DNA of 9,260 bases from Bacillota bacterium (GTDB taxonomy: Bacteria > Bacillota > Negativicutes > Sporomusales > UBA7701): assembly GCA_023415075.1 (NCBI GenBank), contig JAEZLU010000296.1, forward strand, positions 1 through 9,260. Reading direction: 5' to 3'. Below are positions 1 through 5,325 of this stretch, one piece after another. The notes beneath the pieces were generated by a model. That model saw only the letters and a program-made list of their open reading frames with translations, was not told the DNA's origin and ran no database searches. Every line of letters begins with the position of its first letter. Position 1 is the stretch's first letter. A program made the translations under genes and the position numbers.

Positions 1-2
1 AG

Positions 3-290
3 GAGAGTCTGAAGGAATACCGCGAGCTTGTGACCCAGAAGGCCCGCGCATTGTGGGAAAATCTCAGCGAGGAGGCCAAGTGGGCCAAGGAGGTCACCGA
101 GATCCGCCTGCAGATGGAGTTTCTCGAGACCAAGCAGGACCGGCTGTTCAAGGAATACGGCAAGGCCGTTTTCCTGTCTGGCCAGTGCGAGGGCAAGGCG
201 GTCGACGGCCTGCTGAAGGAGATCGAGGCCATCGAAGGCGAGCTGCAGCGGAAATACCTCGCCCTGCAGAAACTGAAAACCAAATCGTAA
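3..290 (+). CDS. 3' end of an unrecognised helical protein gene (partial)
   Basis: The reading frame is open from the left edge of the window to a TAA at 288-290, giving about 95 residues, so the true start probably lies outside. An internal GTG at 30 is possible, but the nearest Shine-Dalgarno-like sequence (AAGGA at 12-16) is about 13 nt away, which is poor spacing. The visible protein is hydrophilic, rich in Glu, Lys and Leu, and almost free of helix breakers. The stretch from about residue 55 to the C-terminus has the spacing of a coiled coil (LLKEIEAIEGELQRKYLALQ). I see no signal peptide, membrane segment or catalytic motif in this part. A strong terminator begins 6 nt after the stop, which supports a real gene end. 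I do not recognise the family and assign no function. Confidence 0.6.
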   Translation, partial: ESLKEYRELVTQKARALWENLSEEAKWAKEVTEIRLQMEFLETKQDRLFKEYGKAVFLSGQCEGKAVDGLLKEIEAIEGELQRKYLALQKLKTKS

Positions 291-295
291 TCGAT

Positions 296-327
296 AAAGC
301 GCCGGGCTTCAGCCCGGCGCTTTTAGT
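296..327 (+). terminator. Intrinsic terminator after the partial gene
   Basis: A perfect 12-bp stem (296-307 with 312-323) closes a TTCA tetraloop and runs directly into TTTT at 321-324. It lies 6 nt after the stop codon of the upstream gene. On the opposite strand the same hairpin is followed only by TTTAT, so it could act weakly as a backstop for the prenyltransferase transcript arriving from the right. Confidence 0.93.
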
Positions 328-359
328 ATGGCTCTATTCTTAACAAGTATTGAGATTTT

Positions 360-377
360 TTCTGCGGTACCGCAGAA
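360..377. repeat. 18-bp perfect palindrome
   Basis: TTCTGCGG and TACCGCAGAA together form an uninterrupted 18-bp inverted repeat with no loop. An 8-bp palindrome (GAGTACTC, 379-386) begins one base further on. It lies between two convergent genes. It is not an obvious terminator: the T-run precedes it on the + strand, and A's follow it on the - strand. It could be a protein-binding site or a cruciform-prone sequence; its role is unknown. Confidence 0.4.
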
Positions 378-420
378 CGAGTACTCCTTACCAACAGCGC
401 TCTGAGGTTTCATATCAGCA

Positions 421-548
421 AGCGGTCGTTCAGAAGGCCCCAGGTGCAAGGCGGCCCCGCAAACTCAGCAGCGACGCGTACTGGTGACGTACGCTAGCAA
501 TGGGTTTGCGGGGCCAACACAGCAGATGGGGGCTTATCAACGACCGCT
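421..548. repeat. Palindromic dispersed repeat, copy A
   Basis: This is a roughly 128-bp imperfect palindrome with three nested arms. The outer arms are AGCGGTCGTT (421-430) and AACGACCGCT (539-548). The middle stem is a perfect 12-bp pairing of 453-464 with 504-515. The inner hairpin pairs GCGTAC (476-481) with GTACGC (489-494) around a 7-nt loop. Blocks shared with copy B are TGCAAGGCG (445-453), GACGTACGC-N-AGCAA (486-500) and GCAGATGGG (522-530). No open reading frame or transposase is present. The right end overlaps the last codons and the stop of the prenyltransferase gene. By size and form it resembles a MITE or a large REP-type element; that label is inference. Confidence 0.75.
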
Positions 549-1397
549 TAATATTTCGAGGAAGGTGAATATAAACATCACCACACTCAGCGTCCCGTTC
601 AAGCTGAAAAAAACCAGGCCGGTCCGCGAGAGGTCGGCCGGCGAGATCAGGCGGTGCTGCCAGAAAAGCAGCAGGACGGCGCCGCTGACGCCCAGCCAGT
701 AGTATAGGCCGAGGTCCATAAGGGCGCCGAGAGCCAGGAAGGCGGCCGCCGCCAGGGCGTGGAGCAGGCGGGCGATGACAAGGGCTTTGGCGATGCCGAA
801 GCGGGCCGGAATGGAGTAAATGCCGGTCTGGCGGTCGAATTCGTAGTCGTCGCAGGCGTAAATGATGTCAAAGCCGGCCACCCAGAAGGTAACGCCTAGG
901 CCCAGGACGACCGGGGCAAAGGCGAGCTGATCGGCAATGGCCACCCAGGCGCCCAGCGGCGCCAGGCCGAGGGTGGCGCCGAGGAAAAAGTGGCATAGCC
1001 AGGTGAAGCGCTTGGTATAAGAGTAGAAGGTGAGGGCAAAGACGACGAGCGGGAAGAGGCGGAAGGCCAGCGGGCTGAGCTGATAGGCCGCCAGGGCCAG
1101 AAGGGCGAGCGACAGGATAGTGTAGACCCATACTTCGCCGGGGGTCAAGAGGGCACGCGGCAGGGCCCGCCCGCTGGTGCGGGGGTTGGCGGCGTCGATG
1201 CGGCGGTCGATGATCCGGTTGAGGGACATGGCGGCCGTGCGGGCGCCGATCATAGCCAAGGTTATCCAGAAAAAGTTGTGGAGGGTGGGCAGCTGCCGCT
1301 CGGTCAGGAGGGCGCCGATATAGGCAAACGGCAAGGCAAATAAGGTGTGCTCGAATTTGATCATTTCCAGGAATACGCCGAGTTTTCCCAGTTGCAT
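537..1397 (-). CDS. ubiA: UbiA-family prenyltransferase (menaquinone pathway, MqnP/UbiA-like)
   Basis: A 286-residue integral membrane prenyltransferase, normal length for the UbiA family, expected to attach a polyprenyl chain to an aromatic quinone precursor in the membrane. Both Asp-rich Mg/diphosphate-binding motifs are intact: N60-x3-D64-x3-D68 (NRIIDRRIDAANPRTSGR) and D177-IIY-x3-D184-x3-D188 (DIIYACDDYEFD). Hydrophobic segments between and after them fit about eight or nine membrane helices. The ATG at 1397 is preceded by a strong GGGAGGGAGGG ribosome binding site. The gene follows menG by 18 nt and is surely co-transcribed with it, so the product probably works in menaquinone synthesis. 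The exact substrate (a dihydroxynaphthoate, as for MqnP of the futalosine route, or another acid) is inference. The last codons (SGR-stop) lie inside repeat copy A. Confidence 0.9.
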   Translation of the reverse strand: MQLGKLGVFLEMIKFEHTLFALPFAYIGALLTERQLPTLHNFFWITLAMIGARTAAMSLNRIIDRRIDAANPRTSGRALPRALLTPGEVWVYTILSLALLALAAYQLSPLAFRLFPLVVFALTFYSYTKRFTWLCHFFLGATLGLAPLGAWVAIADQLAFAPVVLGLGVTFWVAGFDIIYACDDYEFDRQTGIYSIPARFGIAKALVIARLLHALAAAAFLALGALMDLGLYYWLGVSGAVLLLFWQHRLISPADLSRTGLVFFSLNGTLSVVMFIFTFLEILSGR

Positions 1398-1415
1398 GGT
1401 TTCCCTCCCTCCCTT

Positions 1416-2162
1416 CTATTTGCTGCCGACATGGACGGCGACGATACCGCCGGTGAGTTCATGGCAGGCGGCGTTTTTAAGACCGACGGCCCGGAAGAGA
1501 TCCAAGACCTCGGACTGGTGGGGGAACCGCCGGAGGGATTCGGGCAGCCAGCGATAAGGCCCGTCGACGCCGACACCAATTTTGCCGATGAGGGGTAAAA
1601 GCTGTTCGAAATAGAGATAATATAACTGTTTGAAGACAGGGGCGCCGGGCTTGGCAAGTTCAAGCGAGACGACGGTGCCGCCCGGCCGCACGACCCGCCG
1701 CATTTCAGCGAGGACGGCGGCGATGTCGGGGACGTTGCGCAAGGCGAAGCCGATGGTGGCGCAGTCGAAGCTGTCGTCGGCGAAGGGCAGGGACATGGCG
1801 TTGCCTTCGACGAGTTCGATGACCGGCCGGTAGGGCGTCCTGGCGATGTTGGCCACAGCCATATCGAGCATTTCCCGGCAGAAGTCGAGGCCGACTACCC
1901 GGCCGCCAGGGCCGGCCGCCCTGGCCAGCTCGATGGCCAGCTGTCCGGTGCCTGTACAGACGTCAAGGGCTCTGCCGCCGGCCGGCAGCCCGGTCTGGGC
2001 GACGGCGAAGCGGCGCCAGCGCTTGTCCTGGTTGAAGCTGAGGAGCGTGTTCAGGGCGTCGTAGCGGCGGGCGATGGCAGCAAAAACGCCGTGGACGTAT
2101 TTTTCTTTATCGACTTTGGAAAAATCGGCCAAGTTAACCTCCATGGGGCGGATTACTTTCAT
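1416..2162 (-). CDS. menG: Demethylmenaquinone methyltransferase (MenG/UbiE)
   Basis: A 248-residue class I SAM-dependent methyltransferase that should perform the last C-methylation converting demethylmenaquinone to menaquinone. The UbiE/MenG family marks are clear: YDALNTLLSFNQDKRWRR near residues 34-51, SAM motif I LDVCTGTGQ at 66-74, GLDFCREML at 91-99, FALRNVPD at 139-146, and RRVVRPGGTVVSLELAKPG at 155-173. The ATG at 2162 lacks a good Shine-Dalgarno sequence. A second ATG at 2144 (MEVNLADF) has none either, so the start is uncertain by six residues; there is no further start codon upstream in frame. It is the first gene of a two-gene operon with the UbiA-like prenyltransferase and is divergent from the flavin reductase gene. 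Confidence 0.93.
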   Translation of the reverse strand: MKVIRPMEVNLADFSKVDKEKYVHGVFAAIARRYDALNTLLSFNQDKRWRRFAVAQTGLPAGGRALDVCTGTGQLAIELARAAGPGGRVVGLDFCREMLDMAVANIARTPYRPVIELVEGNAMSLPFADDSFDCATIGFALRNVPDIAAVLAEMRRVVRPGGTVVSLELAKPGAPVFKQLYYLYFEQLLPLIGKIGVGVDGPYRWLPESLRRFPHQSEVLDLFRAVGLKNAACHELTGGIVAVHVGSK

Positions 2163-2209
2163 TATAGCTCGAATTGGGGCGCCCGGGCAGGGTGTTGCTT
2201 CTTTTACCC

Positions 2210-2261
2210 TTATAGAAATTTTTTCTATTCAGCTTATAGGGACAGTTTGTTACCAGGAATT
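2210..2261 (-). promoter_or_regulatory. Possible promoter region for menG, with a dyad
   Basis: On the - strand two TATAAG sequences (2238-2233 and 2215-2210) are candidate -10 elements in this AT-rich part of the divergent gap. The upstream TATAAG has only a weak -35-like TTCCTG about 17 nt before it. Between the two lies a short dyad, ATAGAAA-TTT-TTTCTAT (2212-2228), that could be an operator. No convincing single promoter can be chosen by eye. Confidence 0.3.
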
Positions 2262-2288
2262 GGAAATCAATGGGCGAATATATATATA
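2260..2288 (+). promoter_or_regulatory. Sigma-70-type promoter for the flavin reductase gene
   Basis: TTGGAA (2260-2265) and TATATA (2283-2288) are separated by 17 nt, a good vegetative promoter match. The predicted leader contains a small GC hairpin (GGCCGG 2295-2300 with CCGGCC 2304-2309, 3-nt loop) just before the ribosome binding site GGAGG at 2321-2325. Confidence 0.55.
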
Positions 2289-2331
2289 GGGACAGGCCGG
2301 AGGCCGGCCAAAACGAGACAGGAGGGTTTTT

Positions 2332-2835
2332 ATGGCAAAGCCGATAACTTACAGCGAACAGGCCGCCCGCGCCATTGAGATTTTGAGCAAGGGCGCTTTT
2401 CTCACGGCCGGGTCGGCGGCCAAAGCAAACACGATGACCATCGGCTGGGGGGCGGTCGGGTTCATGTGGGGCAAGCCGGTTTTCACGGTGATGGTGCGCC
2501 CGTCCCGCTACACTTTCGCTTTTATCGAGTCGGTCGGCGAGTTCACGGTCAGCCTGCCGCTGGGCGGTATGCAGGCGTCCCTGAATATCTGCGGCACCCA
2601 GTCCGGCCGCGATACCGACAAGCTGGCGGTGGCCGGTCTCAGGCTGGCCCCCGGGCAGAAGGTGGCGACGCCGGTGGTGGCCGGCTGCGGCCTGTACTAC
2701 GAGTGCAGGGTGGTCTATAAGCAGGTGATGCTGCCGGCAGCCGCCGGCCAGGTAAAGAACCAGTGGTACCCGGAAGGCAATTTTCACACCTTGTATTTCG
2801 GCGAGATTGTCGCCGCCTATATGGACGATAAATGA
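2332..2835 (+). CDS. Flavin reductase-like / flavoredoxin-like FMN-binding protein
   Basis: A 167-residue soluble protein of the flavin reductase-like fold, usual length for the small single-domain members. The N-terminal half carries the typical pattern: a strand, then NTMTIGWGAVGFMWGKP (about residues 33-49), then TVMVRPSRYTFAFIESVGEFTVSLP, where the RPSRYTF segment is the expected FMN phosphate-contacting region. CGTQSGRDTDKL follows at about 87-98, and LYFGEIVAAY closes the domain. The ATG at 2332 has a good GGAGG ribosome binding site 6 nt upstream. Family members bind FMN and pass electrons to varied partners; the partner here is unknown. The gene stands alone, divergent from menG and convergent with terC, and ends just before a split terminator region. 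No signal peptide or iron-sulfur motif is seen. Confidence 0.87.
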   Translation: MAKPITYSEQAARAIEILSKGAFLTAGSAAKANTMTIGWGAVGFMWGKPVFTVMVRPSRYTFAFIESVGEFTVSLPLGGMQASLNICGTQSGRDTDKLAVAGLRLAPGQKVATPVVAGCGLYYECRVVYKQVMLPAAAGQVKNQWYPEGNFHTLYFGEIVAAYMDDK

Positions 2836-2863
2836 AAAAAACCGTTGCTCGTAAGAGCAACGG
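2835..2863 (-). terminator. Terminator hairpin copy 1, U-tract only on the - strand
   Basis: A 9-bp stem CCGTTGCTC (2842-2850) / GAGCAACGG (2855-2863) with a GTAA loop. On the - strand it is followed by seven T's (complement of A2835-A2841), so it can stop transcripts that come from terC through the repeat. On the + strand it is followed by ATCAGG with no T-run. It is an exact direct copy of the hairpin at 3009-3031. Confidence 0.75.
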
Positions 2864-2865
2864 AT

Positions 2866-3008
2866 CAGGTTGTCGACAAACCCAGGCTGGCTAGAAAGGT
2901 CCAGATGCAAGGCGCACCGGAAAAGCGCGACGCGCCGCGTACTGCGGGACGTACGCAAGCAAGCGCTTTGAGGAGCAACGCCGCAGATGGGCCTTTATCG
3001 ACAGACTG
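2866..3008. repeat. Palindromic dispersed repeat, copy B, inserted in a terminator
   Basis: A roughly 143-bp imperfect palindrome. The outer arms 2866-2880 and 2994-3008 pair at 12 of 15 positions plus one G-T. The middle stem is AAAGCGC (2922-2928) with GCGCTTT (2963-2969). The inner hairpin pairs GCGTAC (2937-2942) with GTACGC (2951-2956) around an 8-nt loop. Blocks shared with copy A are TGCAAGGCG (2906-2914), GACGTACGC-N-AGCAA (2948-2962) and GCAGATGGG (2983-2991). The element is bracketed by two identical 23-nt sequences (2841-2863 and 3009-3031). It encodes no protein. MITE-like or REP-like is inference. Confidence 0.78.
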
Positions 3009-3041
3009 ACCGTTGCTCGTAAGAGCAACGGTCTTTTGTTT
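3008..3041 (+). terminator. Terminator hairpin copy 2, U-tract on the + strand
   Basis: The same hairpin as copy 1, here extended to an 11-bp stem (GACCGTTGCTC 3008-3018 with GAGCAACGGTC 3023-3033) with a GTAA loop, followed by TTTTGTTTCT. It should end + strand transcripts from the flavin reductase gene after they have crossed the repeat. On the - strand it has no T-run behind it. Confidence 0.8.
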
Positions 3042-3047
3042 CTGCCG

Positions 3048-3722
3048 TTATTCGTTATCCGGGTTGGGACAGCTGGGAATAGGGTTCTTCCGCCGCCAGT
3101 AGCCCAGGCCGACGGTGAGGGCGGTAATGGCGGCAGGCAGCAGCCAGTGGGGCGTGTACTCCAGAATATGGCTGCCGAGCTTGGGGTCGTCGATCATCAT
3201 TTCCCCGGCCGTCCAGGCGATGAGGCCGGCGCCGATGTAGACGATGATCGGGAACCGGCTCATGAGAACGACGAGGATTTTGCTGCCGAAGATGATGAGC
3301 GGGATACTGAGGGCAAGGCCGACGCCCAGGAGCAGATAGTTGTCGCGGGCGATGGCGGCGATGGCCAGGGTGTTGTCGAGGCTCATGACGATGTCGGCGA
3401 TGATGATTGTCTTCACCGCCGCCCACAGCGAGTCAGAGGCCTGGATGCCCTCGGAGTGTTCTTCCTCCAGCAGCAGCTTGATGCCGATCCAGACGAGCAG
3501 CAAACCGCCGGCAAACTGGAGATAGGGAATTTTTAAAAGGGTAACCGCTACAAGCGTCAGCACCACCCGTAGCCCAATCGCCCCGGCACTTCCCCACAAG
3601 ATGGCCATCTTCTGCTGCTTGGCCGGCAGGCAGCGGCTGGCCATGGCTATGACTACCGCGTTGTCGCCGCTTAGTACGATGTTTACCATCATGATCTGAG
3701 ATAGTGCGATCAAGAACTCCAT
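3048..3722 (-). CDS. TerC/YjbE-family integral membrane protein, putative metal exporter
   Basis: A 224-residue polytopic membrane protein of the TerC superfamily, closest in pattern to the short YjbE type. The two internal-repeat signatures are intact: VNIVLSGDNAVVIAMA (about 13-28) and ADIVMSLDNTLAIAAIA (about 109-125), whose acidic residues are thought to bind metal. Around these are about seven hydrophobic segments; a charged EEEHSEG loop lies near 86-92 and the C-terminal tail is hydrophilic. Bacillus relatives have been linked to manganese export, so metal efflux is a reasonable inference, but the ion is not shown by the sequence. The ATG at 3722 has a GAGGGG ribosome binding site and its own promoter. 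The gene is convergent with the flavin reductase gene and its 3' end faces repeat copy B. Confidence 0.88.
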   Translation of the reverse strand: MEFLIALSQIMMVNIVLSGDNAVVIAMASRCLPAKQQKMAILWGSAGAIGLRVVLTLVAVTLLKIPYLQFAGGLLLVWIGIKLLLEEEHSEGIQASDSLWAAVKTIIIADIVMSLDNTLAIAAIARDNYLLLGVGLALSIPLIIFGSKILVVLMSRFPIIVYIGAGLIAWTAGEMMIDDPKLGSHILEYTPHWLLPAAITALTVGLGYWRRKNPIPSCPNPDNE

Positions 3723-3789
3723 TTTTTGTTACCCCTCTTTATCACGCATCAGCCTCCAATTATTTTTTCCCATAAGGGAGTTCGCTATT

Positions 3790-3818
3790 AACGTATCATT
3801 TAATGTGGTTTTTGTCAA
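3790..3818 (-). promoter_or_regulatory. Promoter for the TerC-family gene
   Basis: On the - strand a perfect TTGACA (3818-3813) is followed after 17 nt by TACGTT (3795-3790). TGA precedes this -10 directly and could serve as an extended -10. Initiation near 3783 would give a leader of about 60 nt before the ATG at 3722. That leader holds only a tiny CCC-TTAT-GGG hairpin, too small for a yybP-ykoY manganese riboswitch. Confidence 0.65.
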
Positions 3819-3850
3819 CGCGAAACATAGTATCGGATACGGCATGGCCC

Positions 3851-3887
3851 AAAAAAAGACCCGCAGCTGCCAGTAGGCTGCGGGTCT
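3851..3887 (-). terminator. Intrinsic terminator of the atoE-atoD-atoA operon
   Basis: A perfect 11-bp stem (AGACCCGCAGC 3857-3867 with GCTGCGGGTCT 3877-3887, 9-nt loop) begins 8 nt after the atoA stop and on the - strand is followed directly by six or seven T's (complement of 3851-3857). Confidence 0.93.
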
Positions 3888-3895
3888 GACAACGG

Positions 3896-4540
3896 TTATT
3901 CCATGGACTTAAGGTCAGCGGCCACTGTGAAGTCGGCCGCGGTGACGCCTCTTACCATGTCGACGGTAATGCCGGGGGCGGTCTCGGTGAGGACGAGGCC
4001 GCTCCCGTTGCGGACGAAGACGGCCAGATTGGTGACGATCATGTCGACTTCCTGGCGGGCGGTGAGCGGCAGGGTGCATTTCTTGAGGATTTTCGGGGTG
4101 CCGTCTTTGGCGGTATGCTCCATGGCGACAATGACCCGCTTGGCACCGACGACAAGGTCCATGGCGCCGCCCATGCCGGGGACGATTTTCCCCGGAACCA
4201 TCCAGTTGGCGAGGTTGCCTTCCTGGTCGACTTCGAGGCCGCCGAGGACAGTGGCGGCGACGTGGCCGCCGCGGATAATGACAAAAGACATGGCGCTGTC
4301 GAAAAAGGCGCCGCCGGGGATGATGGTGACCGGTTTGCCGCCGGCGTTTACCAGGTCGGGGTCGCTGGCGCCCTCGGCCGAGCCGAGGCCGACGAAGCCG
4401 TTCTCCGAGTGGAGGATGATGTTAACGCCGGCCGGCAGGTGATCGGCCACCAGGGTGGGGATGCCGATACCGAGGTTGACGAGGTCGCCGTCTTTGAATT
4501 CCCGGCCGATGCGCTTGGCAATCAGTGTTTTCGGATCCAT
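3896..4540 (-). CDS. atoA: Acetoacetate/short-chain acyl CoA-transferase, subunit B (AtoA)
   Basis: A 214-residue beta subunit of a family I (3-oxoacid type) CoA-transferase, full length. The catalytic glutamate lies in the signature HSENGFVG (E46 in SENG, residues 45-48), which forms the glutamyl-CoA thioester intermediate. Other family marks are VNLGIGIPT (21-29), DPDLVNAGG, GAFFDSAMSF, GLEVDQEGNLANWMVPGK, GMGGAMDLV and AMEHTAKDG, and the match to Escherichia coli AtoA as I remember it is close. It pairs with the AtoD subunit encoded 13 nt upstream and moves CoA from acetyl-CoA or a similar donor onto acetoacetate, butyrate or other short acids; the preferred acid is not readable. Its ribosome binding site (GGAGG) overlaps the atoD stop, so translation is probably coupled. 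A terminator follows. Confidence 0.94.
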   Translation of the reverse strand: MDPKTLIAKRIGREFKDGDLVNLGIGIPTLVADHLPAGVNIILHSENGFVGLGSAEGASDPDLVNAGGKPVTIIPGGAFFDSAMSFVIIRGGHVAATVLGGLEVDQEGNLANWMVPGKIVPGMGGAMDLVVGAKRVIVAMEHTAKDGTPKILKKCTLPLTARQEVDMIVTNLAVFVRNGSGLVLTETAPGITVDMVRGVTAADFTVAADLKSME

Positions 4541-4553
4541 GTTTACAGCCCTC

Positions 4554-5201
4554 CTATCCCTGTACCAGGTATTGCACGAATATGCCTGGCAGCATGACGG
4601 CGTCGGGATCGATCGCTCCGGGTTCGACGATGTTGGTGGCTTCGACGATGACGACGGTGGCGGCGGTGCCCATAACCGGATTGAAGTTGCGGGCCGAGCG
4701 TCGAAAGACGAGATTGCCGGCTTTGTCGGCGGTATGAGCTTTCAAAAGGGCCACATCGGCTTTGAGGGGTTTTTCCAGCAGGTATTCGCGGCCGTCGATG
4801 GCCAGGATCTGTTTGCCTTCGGCGACGATCGTCCCCAGGCCGGTAGGCGTGAGGACGCCGCCAAGGCCGGCACCGGCGGCGCGGATACGCTCAGCCAGGG
4901 TACCCTGGGGCGCCAGTTCGACTTCTATTTCGCCGGCGTGCATCTGGCGACCGGTCTCCGGGTTGGTGCCGATGTGGGAGACGATGACTTTTTTGAGCTG
5001 GCGGTTAACGACAAGCTTGCCGATGCCTTTTTCCGGCGTGCCGGTGTCGTTGCCGACGACGGTCAGGTTTTTCGTACCCTTGGCGACAAGGGCGTCGACC
5101 AGTTTTTCCGGGGTGCCGACGGCGAGAAAGCCGCCGATCATGACGGTCATGCCGTCTTTTATCAGTTCGGTGGCGGCCTGTGGGCTGATGATTTTGGCCA
5201 T
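4554..5201 (-). CDS. atoD: Acetoacetate/short-chain acyl CoA-transferase, subunit A (AtoD)
   Basis: A 215-residue alpha subunit of the same heteromeric CoA-transferase. The CoA-transferase signature DGMTVMIGGFLAVGTP lies at about residues 16-31 and supplies the CoA-binding GGF-G-P loop. It is followed by SHIGTNPETGRQM, VPQGTL-like APQGTLAERIRAAGAGLGG, TPTGLGT, and SARNFNPVM, in the same order as in Escherichia coli AtoD. The ATG at 5201 has an ideal AGGAGGT site 5 nt upstream. A 7-bp hairpin (5216-5236) sits only a few bases upstream of that ribosome binding site and could influence its access. The gene lies 124 bp after atoE, a long gap for an operon, and the gap is filled with GC-rich hairpins. 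Confidence 0.94.
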   Translation of the reverse strand: MAKIISPQAATELIKDGMTVMIGGFLAVGTPEKLVDALVAKGTKNLTVVGNDTGTPEKGIGKLVVNRQLKKVIVSHIGTNPETGRQMHAGEIEVELAPQGTLAERIRAAGAGLGGVLTPTGLGTIVAEGKQILAIDGREYLLEKPLKADVALLKAHTADKAGNLVFRRSARNFNPVMGTAATVVIVEATNIVEPGAIDPDAVMLPGIFVQYLVQG

Positions 5202-5215
5202 GGTCTACCTCCTGT

Positions 5216-5242
5216 CCCGCCGGCGGGGTCGGCGGGCTTTTT
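5216..5242 (+). terminator. Terminator-like hairpin on the strand antisense to the ato operon
   Basis: CCCGCCG (5216-5222) pairs with CGGCGGG (5230-5236) around a 7-nt loop, and the + strand continues CTTTTTA. In form this is a weak intrinsic terminator, but for transcription opposite to the ato genes, where no + strand gene is present. On the - strand the same hairpin lies just before the atoD ribosome binding site. Either use is inference, and the short stem may be chance in GC-rich DNA. Confidence 0.35.
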
Positions 5243-5253
5243 AGTGGCAGCCG

Positions 5254-5288
5254 CCGGCGGCGGGGCGGCCTGGCCGCTCCGCCGCCGG
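5254..5288 (-). other. Stable intercistronic hairpin between atoE and atoD
   Basis: CCGGCGGCGG (5254-5263) pairs perfectly with CCGCCGCCGG (5279-5288). After one mismatch the inner arms GCGGCC (5265-5270) and GGCCGC (5272-5277) continue the stem. No T-run follows on the - strand, so it is not a normal terminator. A structure of this strength between cistrons commonly affects mRNA processing, decay or ribosome traffic and could set the ratio of transporter to CoA-transferase; that role is inference. Confidence 0.6.
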
Positions 5289-5325
5289 GACAGCCAAGGC
5301 TGATAACGGGCGTGGCCCGGGCGGT

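Noticed and set aside
421..548. CRISPR or tRNA-like origin for the palindromic repeat
   Set aside because: There are no regularly spaced short repeats, no cloverleaf with anticodon and CCA features, and only one unit per site. A nested palindromic element fits better.
2134..2958. 274-codon open frame on the - strand across the flavin reductase gene and repeat copy B
   Set aside because: It is antisense to a clear flavin reductase domain and runs through the repeat and the divergent promoter region, with no recognisable motif.
3723..3790. Possible yybP-ykoY manganese riboswitch before the TerC-family gene
   Set aside because: The leader after the predicted promoter is only about 60 nt and lacks the multi-stem architecture and conserved loops of that class; only a 3-bp hairpin is visible.
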